Source: Pseudomonas sp. RIT-PI-r
Lineage (GTDB): Bacteria > Pseudomonadota > Gammaproteobacteria > Pseudomonadales > Pseudomonadaceae
NCBI RefSeq assembly: GCF_001297015.1
Contig: NZ_LIGE01000029.1
Coordinates: 1-64,000 of the forward strand
Direction: 5' to 3'
DNA: 64,000 nt
The notes below the pieces were generated by a model that saw only the letters and a list, made by a program, of their open reading frames with translations, had not been told where the DNA came from and did no database searches. The position numbers and the translations under genes are program-made. This document shows positions 40,598 to 49,188 of this stretch, in pieces; position 1 is the first letter of the stretch, and every line of letters starts with the position of its first letter.

Positions 40598-40615
40598 TTG
40601 GTCTGCAAATTGCTT
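40598..40615 (+). promoter_or_regulatory. Sigma-54 promoter for flgF operon
   Basis: TTGGTCTGCAAATTGCTT has GG-N10-GC spacing (GG 40600-40601, GC 40612-40613) and a perfect TTGCT -12 element. It lies 55 bases before the flgF GTG. Pseudomonas flgFGHIJKL is known to be RpoN-dependent, which fits. Confidence 0.7.
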
Positions 40616-40670
40616 ATGGCTCAGCAGTACAGCGGTGGGCGGCAAACGTCCGGCATGCAGAGGAAAGAGT

Positions 40671-41411
40671 GTGGACAAGTACCTTTATGTGGCAATGACC
40701 GGCGCCAGCCAGAACGCACTGGCGCAAAAGGCGCATGCCAACAACCTGGCGAACATCTCCACCAACGGTTTTCAGAAGGACCTGGAACAGGCCCGTTCGA
40801 TGCCGGTGTTTGGTGACAGCTTTCCGGCGCGTGCGTTTGCCATGAGCGAGCGTCCGGCCACTGATTTCTCTCCGGGCTCCCTGGTGGAAACCGGGCGTGA
40901 CCTCGACGTCGCCGTAACCGGCAACGGCTTCATTGCCGTACAGAACCCCAATGGCGGTGAAAGCTACGTGCGCACCGGCAGCCTCAATATCGATGCCCTC
41001 GGCGTATTGCGCGCCGGTAACGGCATGGCCGTGATGGGCAATGGCGGACCGATTGCCGTGCCACCCGAGCAGCAGGTCGAAGTCGGCGAAGACGGCACCA
41101 TCAGTATTCGTGCGATGGGCGAAGGCCCGCGCGTCATGGCGGAAGTCGACCGGATCAAACTGGTCAATCCGGACATCAAGAACATGAACAAGGGCCTCGA
41201 CGGCTCGATTTACACCAAGGACGGCCAGCCTGCGCCGGCCGATGCCAACGTCAAACTGGTGTCGGGATTCCTCGAGTCGAGCAACGTCAACGCCGTGGAA
41301 GAAATGACCTCGGTGCTGGCGCTGGCCAAGCAGTTCGAGTTGCACATCAAGATGATGAACACCGCCAAAGACGACGACCAGGCCATGGCTCGGGTCTTGC
41401 AGATCAGCTAA
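40671..41411 (+). CDS. flgF: Flagellar proximal rod protein FlgF
   Basis: The protein has 246 residues from the GTG at 40671 (VDKYLYVAMTGASQNALAQ) with GAGGAAAGA upstream. FlgF is part of the proximal rod. The N-terminal rod motif (AHANNLANISTNGFQKD) and C-terminal helix (GFLESSNVNAVEEMTSVLALAKQFELHIKMM) form the coiled coil of axial proteins. It is the first gene of a flgF-flgL set. flgBCDE are not immediately upstream, so this set is a separate transcription unit. Confidence 0.96.
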   Translation: MDKYLYVAMTGASQNALAQKAHANNLANISTNGFQKDLEQARSMPVFGDSFPARAFAMSERPATDFSPGSLVETGRDLDVAVTGNGFIAVQNPNGGESYVRTGSLNIDALGVLRAGNGMAVMGNGGPIAVPPEQQVEVGEDGTISIRAMGEGPRVMAEVDRIKLVNPDIKNMNKGLDGSIYTKDGQPAPADANVKLVSGFLESSNVNAVEEMTSVLALAKQFELHIKMMNTAKDDDQAMARVLQIS

Positions 41412-41456
41412 TTATCAGAACGTCGCGCCGTAAAACAGGCGCACGAGGAGAATTGA

Positions 41457-42242
41457 ATGCTTCCGGCTCTATGGGTTGCCAAAACCGGTCTGTCCGCCCA
41501 GGACACCAACCTGACCACCATTTCCAACAACCTGGCGAACGTGTCGACCACGGGCTTCAAACGTGACCGCGCCGAGTTCCAGGACCTGCTGTATCAGATC
41601 AAGCGTCAGCCAGGTGCTCAGTCGACCCAGGACAGCGAATTGCCGTCGGGTCTGCAACTGGGTACCGGTGTGCGCATTGTCGGCACGCAGAAAAACTTCA
41701 CCGCCGGCAGCTTGCAAACCACCGAGCAGCCGCTGGACATGGCCATCGACGGTCGCGGTTTCTTCCAGATCCTGCAGCCGGACGGCACCACGTCTTACAC
41801 CCGCGACGGTACCTTCCACCTCGACTCCAATGGCCAGATCGTCAACGCCAGCGGTTTCGCGCTGGAGCCTGCGATCGTCATTCCGAACAACGCGCAGAGC
41901 TTCACCGTCGGCACTGACGGCACCGTGTCCATCACGGTTCCGGGCAACCCTGCCGCGCAGGTGATCGGCAACCTGCAAACCGCCGACTTCATCAACCCGG
42001 CCGGTCTGCAAGCGGTTGGCAACAACCTGTTCCTGGAAACCGCCGCTTCCGGCGCGCCGCAAATCGGCACGCCGGGCCTGAACGGTTTCGGCACCACGCT
42101 GCAGAACACCCTGGAAGGTTCCAACGTCAGCACCGTTGAAGAGATGGTCAACATGATCACCACTCAGCGCGCTTACGAGATGAACTCCAAGGTGATCTCC
42201 ACCGCCGACCAGATGCTCTCGTTCGTAACGCAGAATCTGTAA
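41457..42242 (+). CDS. flgG: Flagellar distal rod protein FlgG
   Basis: The protein has 261 residues, the usual length. It begins MLPALWVAKTGLSAQDTNLTTISNNLANVSTTGFKRDRAEFQDLLY and ends in TLEGSNVSTVEEMVNMITTQRAYEMNSKVI, both hallmarks of FlgG. It polymerises as the distal rod that crosses the P and L rings. GAGGAG precedes the ATG. Confidence 0.97.
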   Translation: MLPALWVAKTGLSAQDTNLTTISNNLANVSTTGFKRDRAEFQDLLYQIKRQPGAQSTQDSELPSGLQLGTGVRIVGTQKNFTAGSLQTTEQPLDMAIDGRGFFQILQPDGTTSYTRDGTFHLDSNGQIVNASGFALEPAIVIPNNAQSFTVGTDGTVSITVPGNPAAQVIGNLQTADFINPAGLQAVGNNLFLETAASGAPQIGTPGLNGFGTTLQNTLEGSNVSTVEEMVNMITTQRAYEMNSKVISTADQMLSFVTQNL

Positions 42243-42294
42243 TCAAGTCTATGAGGCAGCCATGAGGCTGCCTGCAACACCGTGAGGTAGGGTC

Positions 42295-42990
42295 ATGAAA
42301 CGCTTTGTATCTGTTCTGGCATTGGGTGGGGTCGTCTCGCTCGCGGGCTGCGTCGCACCGACGCCCAAGCCCAATGACCCTTACTACGCACCGGTGTTGC
42401 CGCGCACGCCGTTGCCGGCTGCCGCCAACAATGGCTCGATCTATCAGGCCGGGTTCGAGCAGAACCTGTACAGCGACCGCAAGGCCTTCCGGGTCGGTGA
42501 CATCATCACCATCACCCTGAACGAGCGCACCCAGGCGAGCAAGAACGCCAACTCGCAGATGGACAAGAACAGCGACAACAAGATCGGCCTGACGTCGTTG
42601 TTCGGTTCCAGTCTGACGACGAACAACCCGATCGGCAGCAACGACCTGAGCCTGAACGCCGGCTACAGCGCCGACCGTTCGACCAAGGGCGACGCCAAGT
42701 CGGGGCAGAGCAACAGCCTGACCGGTTCGATCACCGTGACCGTCGCTGACGTGTTGCCCAACGGCATCATCGCCGTGCGCGGCGAGAAGTGGCTAACGCT
42801 GAACACCGGTGACGAACTGGTTCGCATCGCCGGCCTGGTGCGCGCCGATGACATCGCCACCGACAACACCGTGTCGTCGACCCGGGTTGCCGATGCGCGC
42901 ATCACCTATTCCGGTACCGGTGCGTTTGCCGATACGAGTCAGCCAGGCTGGTTCGACCGTTTCTTCCTCAGCCCGCTGTTCCCTTTCTAG
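42295..42990 (+). CDS. flgH: Flagellar L-ring lipoprotein FlgH
   Basis: The protein has 231 residues. The signal peptide ends in a lipobox (VVSLAGC), placing Cys18 or so as the lipidated residue. Conserved FlgH phrases include DRKAFRVGDIITITLNERTQASKNA and LPNGIIAVRGEKWLTLN. It forms the outer membrane L ring. The flgI start codon follows immediately after its stop. Confidence 0.97.
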   Translation: MKRFVSVLALGGVVSLAGCVAPTPKPNDPYYAPVLPRTPLPAAANNGSIYQAGFEQNLYSDRKAFRVGDIITITLNERTQASKNANSQMDKNSDNKIGLTSLFGSSLTTNNPIGSNDLSLNAGYSADRSTKGDAKSGQSNSLTGSITVTVADVLPNGIIAVRGEKWLTLNTGDELVRIAGLVRADDIATDNTVSSTRVADARITYSGTGAFADTSQPGWFDRFFLSPLFPF

Positions 42991-44106
42991 GTGGCTACGT
43001 TGAACTTCAAGAGCCTCATGCTCGCTGCGGCGCTGATGTCCGCAGCCTTTGGTGCACACGCCGAGCGGCTGAAAGACATCGCCAGCATTTCCGGCGTGCG
43101 TTCCAACCAGTTGATCGGTTACGGCCTGGTCGTCGGGCTTAACGGTACCGGTGACCAGACCACGCAAACCCCGTTCACCCTGCAGACCTTCAACAACATG
43201 CTCTCGCAGTTCGGCATCAAAGTGCCGCCGGGCTCGGGCAACGTGCAGTTGAAGAACGTCGCGGCGGTGTCGATCAGTGCCGACTTGCCGGCGTTTGCCA
43301 AACCGGGTCAGCAGGTCGATATCACTGTTTCCTCGATCGGTAACTCCAAGAGCCTGCGCGGCGGCACCTTGTTGCTGACCCCGCTCAAGGGTATCGACGG
43401 CAACGTCTACGCCATCGCTCAGGGTAACCTGGTGGTTGGCGGTTTCGATGCTGAAGGTCGCGACGGTTCGAAGATCACCGTCAACGTTCCGTCGGCCGGT
43501 CGCATCCCTGGCGGTGCGTCGGTGGAGCGTTCGGTGCCGAGCGGTTTCAACCAGGGCAACAGCCTGACGCTGAACCTCAACCGCTCCGACTTCACCACCG
43601 CCAAGCGCATCGTCGACAAGATCAACGACATGCTCGGCCCTGGCGTCGCACAAGCGATCGACGGCGGTTCGATCCGTGTCACCGCGCCGCTCGATCCAAG
43701 CCAGCGCGTCGACTATCTGTCGATCCTCGAAAACCTTGAGGTCGATCCGGGTCAGGCGGTGGCGAAAGTCATCATCAACTCGCGTACCGGTACCATCGTC
43801 ATCGGCCAGAACGTCAAGGTTTCGCCGGCCGCCGTGACCCACGGCAGCCTGACCGTGACCATCACTGAAGACCCGATTGTCAGCCAGCCGGGCCCGTTGT
43901 CCAATGGCCAGACGGCTGTGGTGCCTCGCTCGCGCGTCAATGCCGAACAGGAAGCCAAGCCGATGTTCAAATTCGGTCCGGGCACCACCCTTGACGAGAT
44001 CGTGCGTGCGGTGAACCAGGTCGGCGCGGCGCCAGGTGACTTGATGGCGATCCTCGAAGCTCTGAAGCAGGCCGGCGCGTTGCAAGCCGACCTGATCGTG
44101 ATCTGA
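42991..44106 (+). CDS. flgI: Flagellar P-ring protein FlgI
   Basis: The protein has 371 residues from a GTG directly after the flgH stop; an ATG at 43018 is an alternative. A signal peptide ends near AHA, followed by ERLKDIASISGVRSNQLIGYGLVVGLNGTGDQT. It forms the periplasmic P ring around the rod. Confidence 0.97.
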   Translation: MATLNFKSLMLAAALMSAAFGAHAERLKDIASISGVRSNQLIGYGLVVGLNGTGDQTTQTPFTLQTFNNMLSQFGIKVPPGSGNVQLKNVAAVSISADLPAFAKPGQQVDITVSSIGNSKSLRGGTLLLTPLKGIDGNVYAIAQGNLVVGGFDAEGRDGSKITVNVPSAGRIPGGASVERSVPSGFNQGNSLTLNLNRSDFTTAKRIVDKINDMLGPGVAQAIDGGSIRVTAPLDPSQRVDYLSILENLEVDPGQAVAKVIINSRTGTIVIGQNVKVSPAAVTHGSLTVTITEDPIVSQPGPLSNGQTAVVPRSRVNAEQEAKPMFKFGPGTTLDEIVRAVNQVGAAPGDLMAILEALKQAGALQADLIVI

Positions 44107-44117
44107 GGACGGCAATC

Positions 44118-45422
44118 ATGGATATGCGTAAAGGCAGTCTGGTCAGCAACGCCGATTCGGGTTCGTACTCCGACCTCAATCGCCTGAATCAGCTCAAGGT
44201 CGGCGACAAGAACAGCGACGGCAACATGCGCAAGGTTGCGCAGGAATTCGAGTCGTTGTTCATCGGCGAAATGCTCAAGTCGATGCGTTCGGCGACCGAG
44301 ACCCTGGGTCAGGATAATCCGCTCAACACTCCGGCGGCCAAGCAATATCAGGAAATGGCTGACCAGCAAATGGCCGTTTCCATGGCCCGCGAGGGCGGTG
44401 GTATCGGCCTCGCTGACGTGCTGATGCGCCAGATGTCGAAGAACAAACCGATGGCCCCGGGTGAAGCCGCCGCTGCGTCCGCCGCCAAGCAAGAAGAAGC
44501 CAGGGCGAAAGCCGCTGCCGTGGCCACGCCGATTGCCGCCGGCACCACCGCCACCAACGGTCCGTTGTCGCGGGTCAATGGCGAACGTCCGCTGTGGGCA
44601 TCGCGTTCCGGGCGGGTGTCGAACACCGCCGATGTTTCCCACAGCAATGACATGGCGATGATCAACAAGCGTCGCCTGGCCTTGCCGCCGAAACTGGCTG
44701 ATCGTCTGCTCGCCGGTCTGGTGCCGTCGGCCGCGACGAACGCCACGCCTGCGCCGAATACCTTGTGGCCGCGCGCCACGAGCGCTGTCGCCACCGGCTC
44801 TGGGCCGTTGTACAACGGCGACTGGCTGGCCCGCGCCGAAAGCGAAAAAGCTGGCGGCGGACAGATGCAGATTTATGGCCGCGCCAGGGCGCAAATTCCG
44901 CTGGCGCCGGCGAAGAAGGCCTTCAGTTCTGCCGACGAATTCGTCAACACCATGTTGCCGATGGCCAAGGAAGCCGCCGACCGTATCGGCGTCGATCCGC
45001 GTTACCTGGTGGCGCAGGCGGCACTGGAAACCGGCTGGGGCAAGTCGGTCATGCGCGCCCAGGATGGCAGTAGCAGCCACAACCTGTTCGGCATCAAGGC
45101 AAGCAGCAACTGGAAGGGCGATTCGGCCCGGGCGATCACCAGCGAGTTCCGTGACGGGCAGATGGTCAAGGAGACGGCCGAGTTCCGTTCCTACGCCTCG
45201 TACAAGGACAGTTTCCACGATCTGGTGACTTTGCTGCAGAGCAATAATCGCTATCAAGATGTCGTGAAGTCTGCCGATAACCCAGAACAGTTTGTACGCG
45301 AGTTGCAAAAGGCCGGTTACGCCACCGACCCGAACTACGCGACAAAGATTTCGCAGATAGCCAAGCAGATGAACAGTTTCCAAAACTACGCTGCGGCGGG
45401 TGTATCCACCACGCCTTTATAA
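44118..45422 (+). CDS. flgJ: Rod-capping muramidase FlgJ
   Basis: The protein has 434 residues. The N-terminal rod-cap domain (FESLFIGEMLKSMRSATETLGQD ... QMAVSMAREGGGIGLADVLMRQM) is joined by an Ala/Pro-rich linker of about 170 residues to a glucosaminidase domain. That domain spans AKEAADRIGVDPRYLVAQAALETGWGKSVM to HNLFGIKASSNWKGD, with Glu in ALETGWG as the catalytic acid. It opens the peptidoglycan for rod assembly. The linker is longer than in E. coli FlgJ (313 residues). Confidence 0.96.
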   Translation: MDMRKGSLVSNADSGSYSDLNRLNQLKVGDKNSDGNMRKVAQEFESLFIGEMLKSMRSATETLGQDNPLNTPAAKQYQEMADQQMAVSMAREGGGIGLADVLMRQMSKNKPMAPGEAAAASAAKQEEARAKAAAVATPIAAGTTATNGPLSRVNGERPLWASRSGRVSNTADVSHSNDMAMINKRRLALPPKLADRLLAGLVPSAATNATPAPNTLWPRATSAVATGSGPLYNGDWLARAESEKAGGGQMQIYGRARAQIPLAPAKKAFSSADEFVNTMLPMAKEAADRIGVDPRYLVAQAALETGWGKSVMRAQDGSSSHNLFGIKASSNWKGDSARAITSEFRDGQMVKETAEFRSYASYKDSFHDLVTLLQSNNRYQDVVKSADNPEQFVRELQKAGYATDPNYATKISQIAKQMNSFQNYAAAGVSTTPL

Positions 45423-45446
45423 GGCACAAGGTATAAGGTCTGAACC

Positions 45447-47492
45447 ATGAGTTTGCTCAATATCGGGATGTCGGGACTGTCGGCCAGCCAGTCCTCTTTG
45501 GCTACGACAGGCAACAACATTGCCAACGTCGACACCGCCGGTTATTCGCGTCAGCAAACCGTGCAGGGCACCAAGTCCTCGCAGCAGTTCGGTAACGTCT
45601 TCATCGGCACGGGCACCACCCTGGCCGACGTGCGCCGGGTCTACAACTCGTACCTGGAAAGCCAGTTGCACACGGCGACTTCGCTCGACAGCGAGTCGGC
45701 CTCGTTTCTGGCCCAGGCCACACCGCTGGATTCGATGCTGTCGGACACCAACACCGGCCTGACCGGCGTGCTGCAAAAATTCTTCACCTCGATGCAGGGT
45801 GTTTCGACCTCGGCGACCGACGACACCTCCCGTCAGTCGGTGCTGACTGGCGCGCAGGCCCTGACCAATCGCTTCAATACCCTCGCCAAGCAGCTCAACG
45901 ACCAGAACACCAGCATCAACGGCAGCCTCGGCGACATGGCGGCTCAGGTGAACAAGCTGGCCAGCTCGATTGCCACTCTGAACCAGAAGATCGGTGAGAT
46001 TTCCACCAGCGGCGGCGCGCCGAACGACCTGCTCGACAGCCGTAACGAAGCCGTACGCCAATTGTCCGAGCTGACCGGTGCGCAGGTCGTCGAGCGCGGC
46101 ACCAGCTTCGACATCTACGTCGGCAGCGGTCAGCCGCTGGTGATCGGCAACACTACCAACACCTTGAGCACCGTGCCGCTCAAAGACGATCCGTCGCGCA
46201 TGGGCATTCAGATGGATCGCGGCTCGAGCACCCTCGACATCACTTCGGTGATGAGTGGTGGCGAAATGGGCGGTCTGCTGACGTATCGCAAGGAAGTTCT
46301 CGACCCTTCGCTCAACGAGCTGGGTCGTGTTGCACTGGTGGTGGCTGATCAGATCAACAGCCAGCAAGCACAAGGCATCGACAAGAACGGTGACTTCGGC
46401 GCGGCGCTGTTCAACAACATCAACAGTGCTGCACTGGTCAGCCAGCGCAGCATCGCGGCGTCGGGCAACAGCACAGGTTCGGGCAACCTTGACGTTACCA
46501 TCAAGGATACCGGCAAGCTGACCACCAGCGATTATCAGGTCACGTTCACCAGCGCCACCGACTACACCGTCAAGCGTTCCGACGGCACCGATCTGGGCGC
46601 GTTCAGCACCACGACCACGCCACCTCCGGTGATCGACGGCTTTAGCCTGTCGCTCAATGGCGGTGGGTTGAGCGCCGGTGACAGCTTCAAGGTGACGCCG
46701 ACCCGCAACGCGGCGGCAAGCATCCAGACTGTTCTCAGCGATCCGAAGAAAATCGCGGCGGCCGGTCCATTGACCGGTGTTGCCAGTGCTGCCGGCCTGG
46801 GTACTTACACTCAGCCGACGCTCAGCGACTCCATCAATATCTACAACCCGACCGCCCAGGCAGACATGCAGGCGGCGCTGAAGAATTCGACGCCAGTCAA
46901 ACTGGTGTTCGGTGATGCCAGTGGGGGCAGCCAGTCGTACAAACTGGTGGATACCAAGGGTGCCACCATCAGCAGCGGCACCATCGTTCCCGGCCAGGCG
47001 AACACACTGAACCTCAAAGTCGGCATCGTCGATGCCAGTGGCAACCCGGTGATGGACACCTCTGTCACGCCCAACGTGCAGAAGACTTTCACCGTGCAGA
47101 CCACGGTCGGCGGCACGCCGAAGTCCGGCGAAACCTTCACCATGAATCTCACCGGTGCGGCGTCTTCGGACAACCGCAACGCGCAGGCACTGGTCGGCCT
47201 GCAAACCAAGCAGACTGTCGATACCGGTTCGGCGAGCAAGGGCATCAGCCTGACCGACGCCTATAACAAGCTGGTCACCAACGTCGGTACCAAGACTGCT
47301 CAAGGCAAGTCCGACAGCGCTGCGACCTCGGCGATTCTCGATAACGCCAAAGGTGCCCGCGACTCGTTGTCCGGGGTCAACCTGGATGAAGAGACCGGCA
47401 ACCTGGTCAAATACCAGCAGTACTACACAGCGTCTTCGCAGATCATCAAAGCTGCGCAGGAAACTTTCGCCACGCTGATCAACAGCCTTTAA
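45447..47492 (+). CDS. flgK: Hook-filament junction protein FlgK (HAP1)
   Basis: The protein has 681 residues. The N-terminus MSLLNIGMSGLSASQSSLATTGNNIANVDTAGYSRQQ and the C-terminus SGVNLDEETGNLVKYQQYYTASSQIIKAAQETFATLINSL are classic HAP1. The middle is a variable Thr/Ser/Gly-rich region. It joins the hook to the filament together with FlgL, whose gene starts 13 bases later. Confidence 0.97.
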   Translation: MSLLNIGMSGLSASQSSLATTGNNIANVDTAGYSRQQTVQGTKSSQQFGNVFIGTGTTLADVRRVYNSYLESQLHTATSLDSESASFLAQATPLDSMLSDTNTGLTGVLQKFFTSMQGVSTSATDDTSRQSVLTGAQALTNRFNTLAKQLNDQNTSINGSLGDMAAQVNKLASSIATLNQKIGEISTSGGAPNDLLDSRNEAVRQLSELTGAQVVERGTSFDIYVGSGQPLVIGNTTNTLSTVPLKDDPSRMGIQMDRGSSTLDITSVMSGGEMGGLLTYRKEVLDPSLNELGRVALVVADQINSQQAQGIDKNGDFGAALFNNINSAALVSQRSIAASGNSTGSGNLDVTIKDTGKLTTSDYQVTFTSATDYTVKRSDGTDLGAFSTTTTPPPVIDGFSLSLNGGGLSAGDSFKVTPTRNAAASIQTVLSDPKKIAAAGPLTGVASAAGLGTYTQPTLSDSINIYNPTAQADMQAALKNSTPVKLVFGDASGGSQSYKLVDTKGATISSGTIVPGQANTLNLKVGIVDASGNPVMDTSVTPNVQKTFTVQTTVGGTPKSGETFTMNLTGAASSDNRNAQALVGLQTKQTVDTGSASKGISLTDAYNKLVTNVGTKTAQGKSDSAATSAILDNAKGARDSLSGVNLDEETGNLVKYQQYYTASSQIIKAAQETFATLINSL

Positions 47493-47505
47493 GGAGTCGT
47501 AATTC

Positions 47506-49074
47506 ATGCGCATTTCCACCGCCCAGTATTACGGAACGCAAGCTTCGGACTATCAGCGTAACTTCAACAAGGCCGTTGCCACCGCCAGTGAGGCGAGCAG
47601 CCTGACGCGCATCAACACCGCTTCCGACGATCCGGTCGGCGCCGGTCGTCTGCTGCAACTGGGTCAGCAGGCGGCGATGCTTGATCAGTACAAGACCAAC
47701 GTCAACACCACCAAAAGTGCATTGACCGTGCAGGAGTCCACGCTGGACTCCATCACCACGGCGCTGGCACGCGCCAAGGAAATTTCTCTGGCGGCCAACA
47801 ACGGCACGATCACCGACAAGGACCGCCAGGCTTTCGCCTCGGAACTGGGCGAGATCCAGAAGCAAGTGCTGGGCCTGATGAACTCCAAGGATGCCGACGG
47901 CAACTACCTGTTCTCCGGTTCGAAAACCAGCACTGCCCCGTATTCGCAAAACAGCGACGGCACTTATACCTACAACGGTGACCAGACCACCATCAACCTG
48001 GGCATCGGCGATGGCCTGTCGGTTGGTACCAACACCACCGGTTGGGATGCTTTCCAGCAAACCATCAACACTGCCCGCACCAACGTCACCCGCACCGCTC
48101 CGGCGGTGGATGACGGTCGTGTCGTGCTGTCCAACGGTACGATCGGCACTGAAGCCACCTACAACGCCAAGTTCACCGCTGGGCAGCCGTATACCGTGAG
48201 TTTCGTCAGCAGCACGCAGATGCAGATCACTGACGCCCTGGGTAACGACGTGACCGCTGAGGCCAGCAAGAACGGCGTGATCAGCAACACCAGTGGCGCC
48301 AACCAGAGCTTCAGCTTCCGTGGCGTCGACATGCAGCTGAACCTCAACCTGAAGGCCGGAGACACCAACCCGGACGCAGTCATTGCCGGGCACAGTTTTC
48401 AGCTGGCAGTGACCCCGGACACGTTCACCACCTCGCGTAGCCCGGGCAACACTTCGACAGCGGTGATCAGCGGTTCCAGCATCACCGACCAGGCTGCCTA
48501 CACCGCAGCATTCCCGCAGGGCGGCGCGGTTCTCAAATTCACCAGCGCCACGGCGTTCGACCTGTACGCGGCGCCGGTCACTGCGGACAGCAAGCCGGTG
48601 TCTTCGGGCACTGTGGCGGGCGGTAACGCGACCGCAGCCGGTGTGACGTTTGCCTTGGGTAACACCCCGGCAGCCGGCGATCAGTTTTCGATCCAGCCGA
48701 ATGACCATCAGACCCAGAACGTGCTCGACACCCTCGGTCAGATGATTACCGCGCTGAACACACCGATCGATGGCGATCCGGTCGCCAAGCAAAAGCTGCA
48801 GGGCGCCATGGAAGCCGGTATCGGCAACATCGACGCCGCAGCCAACCAGATTGGCACCGCAGTCACTTCGATCGGTGCCCGTGGTCAGTCGCTGGATATG
48901 CAAGCTGTCACCAACGACAGCCTGAGCACCGCTAACACCACGACGCAGGGTTCGATCCGCGATTCCGATCCGGCCGAAGTCATGACCCGCCTGACCTTGC
49001 AGCAGACCATGTTGCAGGCTGCGCAATTGGCGTTCAGCAAGATCAGCCAGCTGGGTCTGTTCAACAAGATCTGA
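47506..49074 (+). CDS. flgL: Hook-filament junction protein FlgL (HAP3)
   Basis: The protein has 522 residues. It starts MRISTAQYYGTQASDYQRNFNKAVATASEASSLTRINTASDDPVGAGRLLQL and ends with the flagellin-like MTRLTLQQTMLQAAQLAFSKISQLGLFNKI. It is well above E. coli FlgL (317 residues); the extra length is a Thr/Ser/Ala-rich central segment (about 190-420), probably surface exposed. A short GC hairpin (49081-49098) follows the stop. Confidence 0.96.
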   Translation: MRISTAQYYGTQASDYQRNFNKAVATASEASSLTRINTASDDPVGAGRLLQLGQQAAMLDQYKTNVNTTKSALTVQESTLDSITTALARAKEISLAANNGTITDKDRQAFASELGEIQKQVLGLMNSKDADGNYLFSGSKTSTAPYSQNSDGTYTYNGDQTTINLGIGDGLSVGTNTTGWDAFQQTINTARTNVTRTAPAVDDGRVVLSNGTIGTEATYNAKFTAGQPYTVSFVSSTQMQITDALGNDVTAEASKNGVISNTSGANQSFSFRGVDMQLNLNLKAGDTNPDAVIAGHSFQLAVTPDTFTTSRSPGNTSTAVISGSSITDQAAYTAAFPQGGAVLKFTSATAFDLYAAPVTADSKPVSSGTVAGGNATAAGVTFALGNTPAAGDQFSIQPNDHQTQNVLDTLGQMITALNTPIDGDPVAKQKLQGAMEAGIGNIDAAANQIGTAVTSIGARGQSLDMQAVTNDSLSTANTTTQGSIRDSDPAEVMTRLTLQQTMLQAAQLAFSKISQLGLFNKI

Positions 49075-49080
49075 CGATAA

Positions 49081-49098
49081 CGGGCGCGCAAGCGCCCG
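49081..49098 (+). terminator. GC hairpin after flgL
   Basis: CGGGCGC-GCAA-GCGCCCG is a perfect 7-bp stem with a tetraloop, six bases after the flgL stop. No T run follows directly, so read-through into the glycosyltransferase gene is possible. Confidence 0.45.
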
Positions 49099-49188
49099 GA
49101 ACTTCGGCTCTTGAGTTTTTAATGTCTTTTTTCGCGGTTTCAGAGGGCTCGCAATTCCGGGCGGGTTCCCGCCGCTTGCGAGTCCGCC

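Noticed and set aside
45417..47519. 700-codon open frame on the minus strand opposite flgK
   Set aside because: It is a shadow of flgK; composition is Arg/Gly/Val/Ala-rich without domain features. The same applies to the frames at 42793-44115 and 47479-49026.
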